Position numbers and translations under genes: made by a program. Below, piece by piece: positions 54,589 to 63,803 of a stretch of DNA of 64,000 nucleotides. The stretch comes from Yoonia sp. (GTDB lineage Bacteria > Pseudomonadota > Alphaproteobacteria > Rhodobacterales > Rhodobacteraceae), in NCBI GenBank assembly GCA_023955335.1, contig JAGSGF010000011.1, positions 1 through 64,000 on the forward strand, written 5' to 3'. The first letter of the stretch is position 1; the number at the start of each line of letters is the position of its first letter. The notes under the pieces were generated by a model. That model made no database searches. It was not told where the DNA came from and was given only the letters and a program-made list of their open reading frames with translations.

Positions 54589-55569
54589 TTAGTCGAATGC
54601 GCCCGTAACACGGCCCAGCAGCATGAATGCACGGGCGGTGCGGGTTTCAGACAATGCGCTGATCTCTTCGTCCGTCGCAGTTGGTTCAAACGTGATCAAG
54701 GTCTGGTCAAAACGGCGCAAGAAATGATGCGCTGCATCGCGGAAAATCGTATCTTCGCGCATCCGGCCAGACGTCAGCGCAAGCGATGACCGGTCCCGCA
54801 CACCGCCCAAAGACGCCATCGCACGACCACGTTCACCATGAGCAAAGCGGCGCCAGATTTCGGCGCGGGCACGGTCGGGGCGCAGATCATCCATATAGAT
54901 ACCGTCTTGGGACAGCAGCGTCAAAATATCTTGGGCCGCTTGCACCAACTGGCGGGCATTGCGGTCCCTAAGCGCCAGCCGCAGGGCGTTAAATCCACGG
55001 GTGTCTTGTTCGTTATCAGGAAAATTCAGCGCGCGGATCAAATCAGTGTTTGGCAGCGGCGAGGATATATCCTCGGCACTCGTTCCCAACGCAAGTGTCG
55101 GCTGATCATCGGGTGTTGTGGCACGCACAGATGTGATCTGCAGCTTCTGCTCCGGACGTGTACTGGCAAATGTCGCAACCGTATTTTCCGTCTTACGCGT
55201 AGCTTGGGCAATCTCGTTGAGCTTTTTTTCGACCGTGGGCTGCATGCCGCCGATGGGCCCAGCGCGGTTCTCGATATAAGTCTTGCGCATGCCATCAATC
55301 GCAGCTTGCAGGCGACCGGATTCTTCTTGCATGATCCGCGCCGATCGGCTGGCAGCGGCAGCTACCCAGATCATGGCCACAGGCATGAAAATCGCAATCA
55401 GGATCAGGACAAACCCCAGGCTGTCAAATCGGTCTGCGACGGTCGACGTCGGCGGCAAAAAGAAAAAGAATAGCCCGACCACGATCATCCAGCCAACCGA
55501 CAAGACAAGCGCAATCAGCTCGCCAGCAGAGCGGCCTGTCGTCGGTTTTGTCTGTGGGCCTTGCGCCAT
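54589..55569 (-). CDS. Conserved membrane protein of unknown function (greA neighbour)
   Basis: This 326-residue protein has two N-terminal membrane helices (about 17-38 and 50-72), then a predicted coiled-coil and linker region (about 75-170), and an alpha-helical C-terminal domain (RALNFPDNEQDTRGFNALRL to RVTGAFD). I know it only as a conserved companion of greA in this group. It follows greA by 10 bp. Confidence 0.82.
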   Translation of the reverse strand: MAQGPQTKPTTGRSAGELIALVLSVGWMIVVGLFFFFLPPTSTVADRFDSLGFVLILIAIFMPVAMIWVAAAASRSARIMQEESGRLQAAIDGMRKTYIENRAGPIGGMQPTVEKKLNEIAQATRKTENTVATFASTRPEQKLQITSVRATTPDDQPTLALGTSAEDISSPLPNTDLIRALNFPDNEQDTRGFNALRLALRDRNARQLVQAAQDILTLLSQDGIYMDDLRPDRARAEIWRRFAHGERGRAMASLGGVRDRSSLALTSGRMREDTIFRDAAHHFLRRFDQTLITFEPTATDEEISALSETRTARAFMLLGRVTGAFD

Positions 55570-55579
55570 GATACTTGCC

Positions 55580-56050
55580 TTAGGTGTAGCTAATACTTAG
55601 AATTTCATACGACCGCACACCACCTGGAGTACGGACCTCCACGCTGTCGCCTTCGTCCTTACCGATCAAGGCGCGGGCCAATGGGGATTTGATGTTCAAC
55701 AACCCGTTCTCGATATTCGCCTCATATTCGCCAACGATCTGATAGGTCTTTTCCGCGTCGGTATCTTCATCCACCAATTTGACCTTCGCGCCAAACTTGA
55801 CGGTACCGGACAAGCGGGTCAGGTCGATGACATCTGCAAGGGAAATGATCCCTTCAAGTTCCTTCACGCGGCCCTCGATAAACGACTGTTTTTCCTTGGC
55901 AGAATGATACTCGGCGTTCTCGGACAGATCGCCATGCTCGCGGGCCTCGGAAATGGCGCGGATAATCGCAGGGCGTTCAACGGACTTCAGTTGCTTCAAT
56001 TCAGCATCAAGCTTGTCAAAACCCGGCTTTGTCAGTGGTATCTTTTCCAT
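55580..56050 (-). CDS. greA: Transcription elongation factor GreA
   Basis: This 156-residue factor has the N-terminal coiled coil with the catalytic acidic tip ([21 protein letters not shown]; the D and E positions are in DLSENAEY) and a C-terminal FKBP-like domain. It stimulates RNA cleavage by stalled RNA polymerase. It is the first gene of a long minus-strand run and is divergent from ETF-QO. Confidence 0.95.
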   Translation of the reverse strand: MEKIPLTKPGFDKLDAELKQLKSVERPAIIRAISEAREHGDLSENAEYHSAKEKQSFIEGRVKELEGIISLADVIDLTRLSGTVKFGAKVKLVDEDTDAEKTYQIVGEYEANIENGLLNIKSPLARALIGKDEGDSVEVRTPGGVRSYEILSISYT

Positions 56051-56259
56051 GCGTCTATCCTATCGCGGTACGGCGAAAATCTTTCATCGAACGTTCATAC
56101 CCTATTTGATTGGTTCAAAGTCAAGTGCAAGTGCTGTTTGCTGTCGCAGACGTAAGATTTGACGCCGTGTCCTGATTGACCCCCTATCGCTGCGTGGTTT
56201 ATCGGTTACGCAACAATATTTCGGGGTCACACCCCATATCTATCACAAAGGAACGCCGC

Positions 56260-57909
56260 ATGTCTGAGATTGAACGCGAAACAATGGACTATGATGTTGT
56301 GATCGTTGGCGCGGGGCCTGCGGGGCTTTCTGCGGCGATCCGGCTGAAGCAATTGGATGCGGACCTCGAGATCGTTGTGCTTGAAAAAGGATCCGAAGTT
56401 GGCGCGCACATCCTGTCCGGCGCGGTTCTGGACACTTCAGGCATCGACGCGCTGATCCCCGATTGGAAAGCCAAAGGCGCGCCAATCACCGTGCCGGTGA
56501 AAGAAGACAACTTCTATATGCTGGGTGAAGCGGGTAAAATCCGCATCCCGAACTTTGTGATGCCGCCGTTGATGAACAACCACCACAGCTACATCGTGTC
56601 GATGGGCAATGTGTGCCGCTGGATGGCTGAACAGGCAGAAGAGCTTGGCGTCGAAATCTTTCCGGGCATGGCGTGTTCAGAGCTGGTTTACGGTGACAAG
56701 GGCGAGCTAAAGGGCGTCGTCGCTGGCGAGTTTGGCAAGAATGCCGACGGCTCGCATGGCCCGAACTATGAACCCGGCATGGTCCTGAACGGGAAATATG
56801 TGTTTCTGTCAGAAGGCGTGCGCGGATCCCTGTCAAAAGAGGTCATCGCCAAATACGATCTGGACGCTGACAGCGACGTGCAGAAATACGGCCTTGGCAT
56901 GAAAGAAATTTGGGAAATTGACCCGGCCAAGCATTCCGAAGGCACAGTCACCCACACGATGGGCTGGCCATTGCAGGAATCCGGCGCGGGTGGCGGGTCG
57001 TTCATCTACCACCTTGATAACAATCAGGTCTACGTTGGCTTTGTTGTCCACCTTGGGTACAAAAATCCGCACACATTCCCGTATATGGAATTCCAGCGCT
57101 TCAAACATCACCCGATGATTGCGGAGCTGCTGAAAGGCGGCAAGCGGATCGCGTACGGTGCGCGTGCAATTACCGAGGGCGGCATGCAATCCATGCCAAA
57201 GCTCACATTCCCCGGTGGGGCGCTTTTGGGCTGTTCCGCAGGCATGGTCAACGTGCCACGGATCAAGGGCAACCATAACGCCATGCTATCCGGCATCGCC
57301 GCCGCAGAAGCCGCAAATGACGCGATCAAAGCAGGCCGTACCGGCGACGAACTCACCGCCTATTCCAACACGGTACGCGACGGGGAAATCGGCAAGGACT
57401 TGGGTCGCGTGAAAAACGTGAAACCGCTGTGGTCGAAATATGGCCTGATGGTATCGCTCGCGGTTGGCGGGGCCGACATGTGGTTGCGCAACCTGACAGG
57501 CTGGTCACCGCTGAACCTAAGCCACGGTAAATCTGATGCAGAGGCAACCGGACTTGCGGCTGATTACGCCGAAATCAAATACCCGAAACCGGACGGCAAA
57601 CTGTCATTTGACCGGCTGACCAACGTGGCGTTTTCGTTCACAAACCACGAAGAAAGCCAGCCCGCGCATTTGCATCTTAAAGACAGTACCGTGCCAATCG
57701 CGGTCAACCTGCCCAAATACGCCGAACCCGCGCAGCGGTACTGTCCTGCAGGCGTTTACGAGGTGGTGGAAAAAGACGGCGAACAGCAGTTTGTCATTAA
57801 CTTCCAAAACTGCGTGCACTGCAAAACCTGCGACATCAAAGACCCCAGCCAGAACATCAACTGGACGGTCCCCCAAGGGGGCGACGGACCGAACTATCCG
57901 AACATGTAA
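56260..57909 (+). CDS. Electron transfer flavoprotein-ubiquinone oxidoreductase
   Basis: This 549-residue enzyme has an FAD motif ([17 protein letters not shown]), the quinone-binding and membrane-associated region in the middle, and a C-terminal [4Fe-4S] segment (RYCPAGVYE, NFQNCVHCKTCDIKDP). It passes electrons from ETF to ubiquinone, linking fatty-acid and dimethylglycine/choline oxidation to respiration. ATG 56260 follows AAAGGAACG. It ends at a strong terminator. Confidence 0.95.
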   Translation: MSEIERETMDYDVVIVGAGPAGLSAAIRLKQLDADLEIVVLEKGSEVGAHILSGAVLDTSGIDALIPDWKAKGAPITVPVKEDNFYMLGEAGKIRIPNFVMPPLMNNHHSYIVSMGNVCRWMAEQAEELGVEIFPGMACSELVYGDKGELKGVVAGEFGKNADGSHGPNYEPGMVLNGKYVFLSEGVRGSLSKEVIAKYDLDADSDVQKYGLGMKEIWEIDPAKHSEGTVTHTMGWPLQESGAGGGSFIYHLDNNQVYVGFVVHLGYKNPHTFPYMEFQRFKHHPMIAELLKGGKRIAYGARAITEGGMQSMPKLTFPGGALLGCSAGMVNVPRIKGNHNAMLSGIAAAEAANDAIKAGRTGDELTAYSNTVRDGEIGKDLGRVKNVKPLWSKYGLMVSLAVGGADMWLRNLTGWSPLNLSHGKSDAEATGLAADYAEIKYPKPDGKLSFDRLTNVAFSFTNHEESQPAHLHLKDSTVPIAVNLPKYAEPAQRYCPAGVYEVVEKDGEQQFVINFQNCVHCKTCDIKDPSQNINWTVPQGGDGPNYPNM

Positions 57910-57930
57910 TCGGCATCAGAATGATAAATG

Positions 57931-57954
57931 GGGCCGGTTTTCCGGCCCTTTTTT
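57931..57954 (+). terminator. Rho-independent terminator after ETF-QO
   Basis: A perfect GGGCCGG/CCGGCCC stem with a TTTT loop (57931-57948) is followed by TTTTTT. Confidence 0.92.
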
Positions 57955-58054
57955 GTGACCTGCGCAAAAAAATAGCCCGAAAACTGCGCGCCGTGGGCGA
58001 GATCTCGCGTCTGTGATCGGGTTCCAATTGCGGACAACCTGTGGGCCGCATAGG

Positions 58055-58073
58055 ATAACGGAGTTGTCGTTAT
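58055..58073 (+). promoter_or_regulatory. ATAACG/CGTTAT inverted repeat before the TPR gene
   Basis: Perfect 6-bp arms 58055-58060 and 58068-58073 with a 7-base spacer lie just upstream of the GAGG ribosome site of the TTG-started TPR gene. It may be an operator or a leader hairpin. Confidence 0.3.
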
Positions 58074-58089
58074 ATTTGAGGTCCAAACT

Positions 58090-59784
58090 TTGTCATTCCG
58101 CACCCGAGTTATTGCCTGCGCAATCTGTGCCTTATTGCCCTTGTCGGCCATTGCTGAACCCAAAGCGGGAGCCTATCTGGCCGCTCGCCAAGCCGCGTTT
58201 GCAAACGACTTCAAAGCTGGCGCGCGGTACTTTACCCAAACCCTTATCGGCGATCCAACAAACCCCTATCTGCTCGAAAATGCTTTGGTGTCTTATGTCG
58301 CCCTTGGTGATTTTGAGCGCGCCAAACCGATAGCGACAATCATGACGCAAAGTGGCATCAAAAGCCAAATGGCCCATATTGTCCTCAGTGTTGATGCCGC
58401 CGCGCAAGACAACTGGGACCATGTGTTTTCGCAACTCGAAAGCGGGCTAGAGATTGGCCCCCTTGTGGACGGTCTTACGCAAAGCTGGGGATATGTGGGC
58501 AAGGGTCAGATGTCCGCTGCGCTGGAAAGTTTTGACGCCCTGACCGAAACCGCCGGGCTTGCTGCTTATAGTTTATATAACAAAGCCTTAGCGCTTTCAT
58601 ACGTTGGCGATTTTGAAAGCGCCGATGCCATTTTCGCGGGTTCGCCCGCAAACGGGATGCGGTATAATCGGCGCAGTGCAATCGTCCATGCGCAGATTAT
58701 GTCGCAGCTTGGTCGCAATGCAGATGCACTGGCATTAATCGACGGTGTGTTTGGTCCGCAAACCGATCCAACGCTGGCGAAGATGCGTGCCGTTTTGGTC
58801 ACCGACGCGGTGCTGCCATTCACCTTTGTCCACAACGCGCGAGACGGATTGTCAGAGGTCTATTTGATTGTCGCCCAAGCCCTGCTGCGCGACGGCAATG
58901 ACGATTACACATTACGCTATGCGCGCGCGGCTGTGGCACTGAATGCTGCGAATACCGACGCGGTTTTGCTGACCGCTAATCTGCTCGAAAACCTTGGGCA
59001 ATACGATCTCGCAACGGCCACCTATAGCACCGTCGTCCCATCCGATCCGGCGCACCAGTCTGCCGAGCTTGGACGGTCCGAGGCATTGCGCAAAGCAGGC
59101 CGCACAGGGGCAGCTATTGAGGCACTACAAGCCCTTGCGCGCGCTTATCCCGACATGCCCCGCGTACACGCCACAGCCGGTGACGCATACCGCGAAAGCA
59201 GCGACTTTAAGGCTGCCAAAACTAGCTATACCAAGGCATTAGCGCTGTATGACGACGCTGATCCGCTGCGGTGGTTCATCCATTATACGCGCGGAATTAC
59301 CTATCATACGCTCAATGATTGGCCTGCCGCAGAGGCCGATTTCCGGGCAGCCCTTGTGTTGCGCCCTGACCAGCCTCAGGTTCTCAATTACCTTGGGTAT
59401 TCGATGGTCGAGCGTGGCATCAACATGGAAGAAGCGCTTGGTATGATCGAATCCGCCGTTGCCGCCGAACCGCAGAATGGCGCGATTGTGGACAGCCTTG
59501 GCTGGGTGTTGTTCCAACGTGGTGAATTCGACACGGCTGTCGGCCACCTTGAAAACGCCGCGGCGCTGATGCCCATTGATCCGATTATTAACGACCACCT
59601 TGGTGACGCCTATTGGGCCGTTGGCCGCCTGATCGAGGCCGAGTTTCAATGGAACCGTGCATTGTCGTTTGATCCACTTGAAACCGATGCAACGCGCATT
59701 CGCCGCAAGCTTGAAATTGGCCTTGATGCGGTCTTGGTTGAAGAGGGCACAGCGCCGCTTGAGGTTGCCAGTGGCGACAATTAA
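58090..59784 (+). CDS. Exported tetratricopeptide-repeat protein
   Basis: This 564-residue protein has a signal peptide (MSFRTRVIACAICALLPLSA, then IAEP) and many TPR-like helical pairs (for example LNYLGYSMVERGINMEEALG, DSLGWVLFQRGEFDTAVGHL, DHLGDAYWAVGRLIEAEFQW). It is probably a periplasmic scaffold for envelope proteins. The start is a TTG at 58090 with GAGG upstream; no ATG gives a signal peptide. It overlaps ispE by 14 bp. Confidence 0.85.
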   Translation: MSFRTRVIACAICALLPLSAIAEPKAGAYLAARQAAFANDFKAGARYFTQTLIGDPTNPYLLENALVSYVALGDFERAKPIATIMTQSGIKSQMAHIVLSVDAAAQDNWDHVFSQLESGLEIGPLVDGLTQSWGYVGKGQMSAALESFDALTETAGLAAYSLYNKALALSYVGDFESADAIFAGSPANGMRYNRRSAIVHAQIMSQLGRNADALALIDGVFGPQTDPTLAKMRAVLVTDAVLPFTFVHNARDGLSEVYLIVAQALLRDGNDDYTLRYARAAVALNAANTDAVLLTANLLENLGQYDLATATYSTVVPSDPAHQSAELGRSEALRKAGRTGAAIEALQALARAYPDMPRVHATAGDAYRESSDFKAAKTSYTKALALYDDADPLRWFIHYTRGITYHTLNDWPAAEADFRAALVLRPDQPQVLNYLGYSMVERGINMEEALGMIESAVAAEPQNGAIVDSLGWVLFQRGEFDTAVGHLENAAALMPIDPIINDHLGDAYWAVGRLIEAEFQWNRALSFDPLETDATRIRRKLEIGLDAVLVEEGTAPLEVASGDN

Positions 59785-60628
59785 GGGGTCCGCCCCGGCC
59801 AAGATTAACCTAACGCTGCACGTGACCGGACAGCGCACCGATGGCTATCATCAGCTCGACAGTTTGGTGGTCTTTGCCGAGGTGTTTGATCAGATCACAG
59901 CAACAAGTGCCCCGAATTTGCAAGTCGTGGTCAATGGACCGTTTGCACAGGGCATTCCGACAGATCACACCAATCTTGTGATGCGTGCGGCAACGGCATT
60001 GCGCAAGGCCCGCCACGTGACAAAAGGCGCGCATTTACAGCTGGAAAAACACCTGCCCCATGCAGCCGGCATTGGTAGCGGGTCGTCAGATGCTGCCGTG
60101 ACGTTGGCCATGCTTGCAACGCTGTGGGACGTCGAGCCCCTGCCCGCAAACGCGCCCGAAATCGTCGCACTGGGTGCCGATGTGCCCGTGTGCCTGCAAG
60201 CCCCCAACCCGACGCATATGACAGGGATTGGCGAGATTTTATTGCCTGTTCCTGCATTGCCTGAATGCGCGCTCGTGCTTGTAAACCCGCGTGTGTCGAT
60301 CTCAACGAGCGCTGTTTTTGACGGCTTGGCGAGCAAACGAAACCCAAGCATGGGTACATTACCAATGGGGCTTGATTTTAATGGTTTCGTGTCTTGGCTT
60401 GCGGCCCAACGCAACGATCTAGAACCACCCGCGCTTGCCATTGCACCCGAGATAGACACCGCACTTACAAAGCTCCGTAGTATGCCAAAAGTTGCCCACG
60501 CAGCAATGTCTGGATCTGGGGCCACATGCTACGGATTGGTCCGCAATCTGGCCGACGCCCGCCAAGTCGCCCGCGCTATGCAAGTGGCGCACATGGGCTG
60601 GTGGGTCGCACCCGCAGCTGTACTTTAG
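59771..60628 (+). CDS. ispE: 4-diphosphocytidyl-2-C-methyl-D-erythritol kinase
   Basis: This 285-residue GHMP kinase phosphorylates CDP-methylerythritol in the MEP isoprenoid pathway. It contains APAKINLTLHVTGQRTDGYH at the N-terminus, the ATP loop LPHAAGIGSGSSDAA and AAMSGSGATCYGL near the end. GTG 59771 has GAGG upstream. Its stop overlaps that of convergent polyprenyl synthase by 4 bp; the two sit together as isoprenoid genes. Confidence 0.93.
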   Translation: MATIKGSAPAKINLTLHVTGQRTDGYHQLDSLVVFAEVFDQITATSAPNLQVVVNGPFAQGIPTDHTNLVMRAATALRKARHVTKGAHLQLEKHLPHAAGIGSGSSDAAVTLAMLATLWDVEPLPANAPEIVALGADVPVCLQAPNPTHMTGIGEILLPVPALPECALVLVNPRVSISTSAVFDGLASKRNPSMGTLPMGLDFNGFVSWLAAQRNDLEPPALAIAPEIDTALTKLRSMPKVAHAAMSGSGATCYGLVRNLADARQVARAMQVAHMGWWVAPAAVL

Positions 60629-61632
60629 GTGATCCGGGCGACCACGTAGTCGGCCAAGTCCGTCAACATTGTCTTGAGGTCATGATCAGGAATTGGCGCA
60701 AGCGCAGCCTTGGCTTTTTCGGCCCATTCAAGCGCCGTATCACGTGTAGACGTCATCGCGCCGTGGCGGGCTAATATGGACATGGCACGATCCAAATCAC
60801 CGTCGTCTTGCTGCCCTTTTCCGATAGTCCGCTTCCAAAACTCCCGTTCGTCCGCATCACCAGCAGAAATTGCGCGGATGACAGGCAAGGTCAGTTTGCG
60901 TTCACGGAAATCGTCGCCGATGTTTTTACCGATGGCATCCGTGCCACCATAATCCAACAGGTCGTCCACAATCTGGAACGAAACACCAAGCGCATCGCCA
61001 TAGGCGAACAGCGCCTTTACTATGTCCTCGTCGGCATCAGCAATCACGCCGCCGACTTCCATCGCGGCCGAAAATAGAGCGGCGGTCTTGCCGCGTACGA
61101 CCTTAAAATAGATCTCTTCAGTCGTCGCCAAATCGGCGGCAGCAGTCAGTTGTAATACTTCGCCTTCGGCAATCGTCGCGGACGCGTTGGCAAGGATATC
61201 CAAGACACGCAACGACCCCGTTTCAACCATCAACTGGAACGAGCGAGAAAATAGGTAGTCACCGACCAAAACGCTGGATTGGTCGTCCCACAACAGGTTC
61301 GCCGTGGGCCGCCCGCGTCGCTGATCGCTTTCGTCAACGACGTCATCGTGTAGCAAGGTTGCGGTGTGGATAAACTCGACCGTCGCCGCCAAATGTACGT
61401 GATAGGGGCCGTCATAGCCACACATCCGCGCAGCAGCGAGCGTTAGCATCGGGCGCAAACGTTTGCCGCCTGCCTCGACCAAATGCGCGGTCACTTCAGG
61501 GATGCGCGGCGCGTGTTCAGACGCCATCCGCGTACGGATCATGTCATTCACGGCGGCCATATCATCGGCCAACGCTGCTGCCAGACGTTCATGTGGTTTC
61601 GTTGCTACTGTATCAAGGCTCATCACGTTCAT
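60625..61632 (-). CDS. Polyprenyl diphosphate synthase (octaprenyl/decaprenyl type)
   Basis: This 335-residue trans-prenyltransferase has the first Asp-rich motif DDVVD (96-100), RGRP after it, KTAALFSAAMEVG, and the second motif DDLLD (223-227). It makes the ubiquinone side chain from IPP. The chain length cannot be read directly; decaprenyl is likely in this group. Starts 61632 and 61623 are both possible. Confidence 0.9.
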   Translation of the reverse strand: MNVMSLDTVATKPHERLAAALADDMAAVNDMIRTRMASEHAPRIPEVTAHLVEAGGKRLRPMLTLAAARMCGYDGPYHVHLAATVEFIHTATLLHDDVVDESDQRRGRPTANLLWDDQSSVLVGDYLFSRSFQLMVETGSLRVLDILANASATIAEGEVLQLTAAADLATTEEIYFKVVRGKTAALFSAAMEVGGVIADADEDIVKALFAYGDALGVSFQIVDDLLDYGGTDAIGKNIGDDFRERKLTLPVIRAISAGDADEREFWKRTIGKGQQDDGDLDRAMSILARHGAMTSTRDTALEWAEKAKAALAPIPDHDLKTMLTDLADYVVARIT

Positions 61633-61678
61633 CCGACTGAGAATAGACAAAGACGCAAACGGCGCTTACGTCATGGTT

Positions 61679-61894
61679 ATGAAAGAACTTTTGCGCACCA
61701 ACGACCCGACTGTCATCGCCTTTGCAACCGCCCTTCTGGACGGCGAGGGTATAGCCTGCTTTCAATTCGACGTAAACATGAGCGTCCTCGAAGGGTCCAT
61801 AGGCATAATGCCGCGCCGCCTGATGGTGATCGACCGTGATTTATTCATAGCGGAGGCGATTATGCGCGACAACGAAATTGATTTGGGCCGCTGA
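61679..61894 (+). CDS. DUF2007 domain-containing protein
   Basis: This 71-residue protein (MKELLRTNDPTVIAFATALL start, MSVLEGSIGIMPRRLMVID centre) matches DUF2007, a PII-signal-like small domain of unknown role. The start could also be ATG 61673; no clear ribosome site is seen. Its TGA shares one base with the ATG of the methyltransferase. Confidence 0.85.
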   Translation: MKELLRTNDPTVIAFATALLDGEGIACFQFDVNMSVLEGSIGIMPRRLMVIDRDLFIAEAIMRDNEIDLGR

Positions 61895-62625
61895 TGGACA
61901 CGACCACCGATGCATTTCTGAACGGGAAAGTTATCGCCGTTCAGCCAGCCAAAGGATACCGCGCTGGTGTTGATGCGGTTCTGCTTGCCGCTTGCGTTCC
62001 TGCGCGATCTGGCGAGCGTGTGCTGGAGCTTGGCTGCGGTGTTGGCGTGGCGTCATTGTGTCTGTCTGCACGAATGCCGGATTTAGACATCACAGGGATT
62101 GAGGTGCAGCCCGATTATGCCGCCCTTGCGGTGGCCAATGGCGTGAATGCCGTGGTGGCCGACCTGCGTAGCCTGCCCGATGATATTCGGAACACCCAAT
62201 ATCATCACGTCATTGCCAACCCACCCTATTTTGATCGCGGCGCAGGATCGGCTGCGCCCAACACTGGCCGTGATATCGCAATGGGTGGTGACACGCCGTT
62301 GGGCGATTGGCTGAATGTGGCGATCAAACGGTTGGCACCCAAAGGGTATTTCACGCTGATACTACGGATTGCGCGTCTGCCAGAGGTGTTAAGCCACCTG
62401 CAAGGACGGCTTGGCTCAATCATCGTGCGGCCGATTGCGGCGCGTGGTGGTCAGGAGCCACATCTGTTCCTATTGCAGGCCCGCCATTCGGGACGCGCAC
62501 CGTTTCGGCTGCTGTCTCCACTGATCATGCACGACGGAACCATGCATGATGCGGACCGCGAAAACTATACCGATCGTATTCGTGGGGTTTTGCGGAATGG
62601 AGATGCTTTGACCATCACAGATTAA
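61894..62625 (+). CDS. tRNA1(Val) adenine-N6-methyltransferase-like enzyme
   Basis: This 243-residue SAM-dependent methyltransferase has GYRAGVDAVLLAACVPA, the SAM motif VLELGCGVGVASLCLSARMP and NPPYF (DNA/RNA adenine-N6 motif). It resembles TrmN6/YfiC, which modifies A37 of tRNA-Val. It is coupled to DUF2007 by TGATG. Confidence 0.87.
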   Translation: MDTTTDAFLNGKVIAVQPAKGYRAGVDAVLLAACVPARSGERVLELGCGVGVASLCLSARMPDLDITGIEVQPDYAALAVANGVNAVVADLRSLPDDIRNTQYHHVIANPPYFDRGAGSAAPNTGRDIAMGGDTPLGDWLNVAIKRLAPKGYFTLILRIARLPEVLSHLQGRLGSIIVRPIAARGGQEPHLFLLQARHSGRAPFRLLSPLIMHDGTMHDADRENYTDRIRGVLRNGDALTITD

Positions 62626-62747
62626 TGTTTCAGCAATCTTTTGCCGAGATCATGATGATACGCGCCGGATGCTGCACTGCAACGTGACATGAGATTCTAA
62701 ATGTGCTGCACTGAACGTGTTCGATTACAAACCGAAGGAGGACGACC

Positions 62748-62915
62748 ATGAGCTTAAGTTCACACGTGCAGGAACTGAAGAAGAAACACCAAAACCTCTC
62801 GGACTCGGTGGAGGTCATGCAACGCAGCCCCGCCACAGATGGTGCAAAAATTGCCCAGATGAAAAAACAAAAGCTGATGCTAAAAGAAGAAATCAGCCGT
62901 CTGTCGCCGCAATAA
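62748..62915 (+). CDS. YdcH/DUF465-family small coiled-coil protein
   Basis: This 55-residue protein starts at an ATG with a perfect AAGGAGG (62735-62741) six bases before it. It is mostly charged helix (HVQELKKKHQNLSDSVEVMQ, then KIAQMKKQKLMLKEEISRL), typical of DUF465/YdcH. The function is not known. A strong terminator follows. Confidence 0.88.
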   Translation: MSLSSHVQELKKKHQNLSDSVEVMQRSPATDGAKIAQMKKQKLMLKEEISRLSPQ

Positions 62916-62941
62916 CGGACAGCCATCATCGCAATACGAAA

Positions 62942-62971
62942 AAGGGCCGGAAAAACCGGCCCTTATTTTTT
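62942..62971. terminator. Bidirectional terminator between YdcH-like gene and phaB
   Basis: A perfect 9-bp AAGGGCCGG/CCGGCCCTT stem with AAAAA loop has an A run on the left and TTTTTT on the right, serving the YdcH-like gene and minus-strand phaB. Confidence 0.9.
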
Positions 62972-62988
62972 GTCTAAACCTGTGTGGT

Positions 62989-63714
62989 TTAGATCATGTA
63001 CTGGCCACCGTTTGCGCTGATCGTGGAACCAGTGACAAAACCTGCATCGTCGGATGCAAGGAACAGCACAGCCCGTGCAATTTCAGATGCTTCGCCCAAA
63101 CGGCCCACAGGAATCTGCGGCAGGATCACCTCGTTCATCACTTTTTCAGGAATCGTGCTCATCATTTCAGTATTGATGTAGCCCGGTGCGATTACGTTGA
63201 CAGTGATACCAGCGCGCGCGCCTTCTTGGGCCAATGACTTGGTAAAGCCAATGTCGCCAGCTTTTGCAGCGGCATAGTTGGCTTGCGCAAACTGACCTTT
63301 TTGGCCGTTGATCGACGAGATTGTAATGATGCGACCAAATTTACGTGCGCGCATGCCAGGCCAAACAGGGTGGGTCATGTTGAAGACGCCTGTCAGGTTG
63401 GTGCCAATAACTTCGGACCACTGCTCTGGCTTCATTTTGTGGAACGGCGCGTCACGGGTGATGCCTGCGTTATTCACCAGAACCTCAACGGGACCAAGAT
63501 CAGACTCGATCTGCGCGATACCAGCGGCACATGCATCGTAGTCTGCAACATCCCATTTGTAGGTCTTGATACCTGTTTCGGCCGTGAAGGCTGCAGCTTT
63601 TTCGTCGTTGCCAGCATAGGTGGCGGCGACAGAATAACCGGCATCCTTCAATGCAGTTGAGATAGCGGCGCCGATACCACGCGATCCGCCGGTGACGATT
63701 GCGACACGAGACAT
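62989..63714 (-). CDS. phaB: Acetoacetyl-CoA reductase
   Basis: This 241-residue short-chain dehydrogenase has the NADPH motif VTGGSRGIGAAIS, NNAG (VLVNNAGITRD), and the catalytic Ser/Tyr/Lys (ISSINGQKGQ, YAAAKAG). It reduces acetoacetyl-CoA to (R)-3-hydroxybutyryl-CoA for polyhydroxybutyrate. The context next to phaA separates it from FabG. It is followed by a shared terminator. Confidence 0.93.
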   Translation of the reverse strand: MSRVAIVTGGSRGIGAAISTALKDAGYSVAATYAGNDEKAAAFTAETGIKTYKWDVADYDACAAGIAQIESDLGPVEVLVNNAGITRDAPFHKMKPEQWSEVIGTNLTGVFNMTHPVWPGMRARKFGRIITISSINGQKGQFAQANYAAAKAGDIGFTKSLAQEGARAGITVNVIAPGYINTEMMSTIPEKVMNEVILPQIPVGRLGEASEIARAVLFLASDDAGFVTGSTISANGGQYMI

Positions 63715-63765
63715 AGGATTCTCCTTTTGGAAATTTACATTGAAATCTAATTAGGCCAGCAGCCA

Positions 63766-63792
63766 CGAACACGCAAGATTATTGCGCGTTCG
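63766..63792. other. Stem-loop in the phaA-phaB gap
   Basis: CGAACACGCAA and TTGCGCGTTCG form an 11-bp stem (one G-U) with a 5-base loop. On the plus strand it is followed by TTTTT. On the minus strand, the direction of phaAB, it lacks a U run and may be a processing or stability hairpin. Confidence 0.45.
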
Positions 63793-63803
63793 TTTTTAAA
63801 TAT

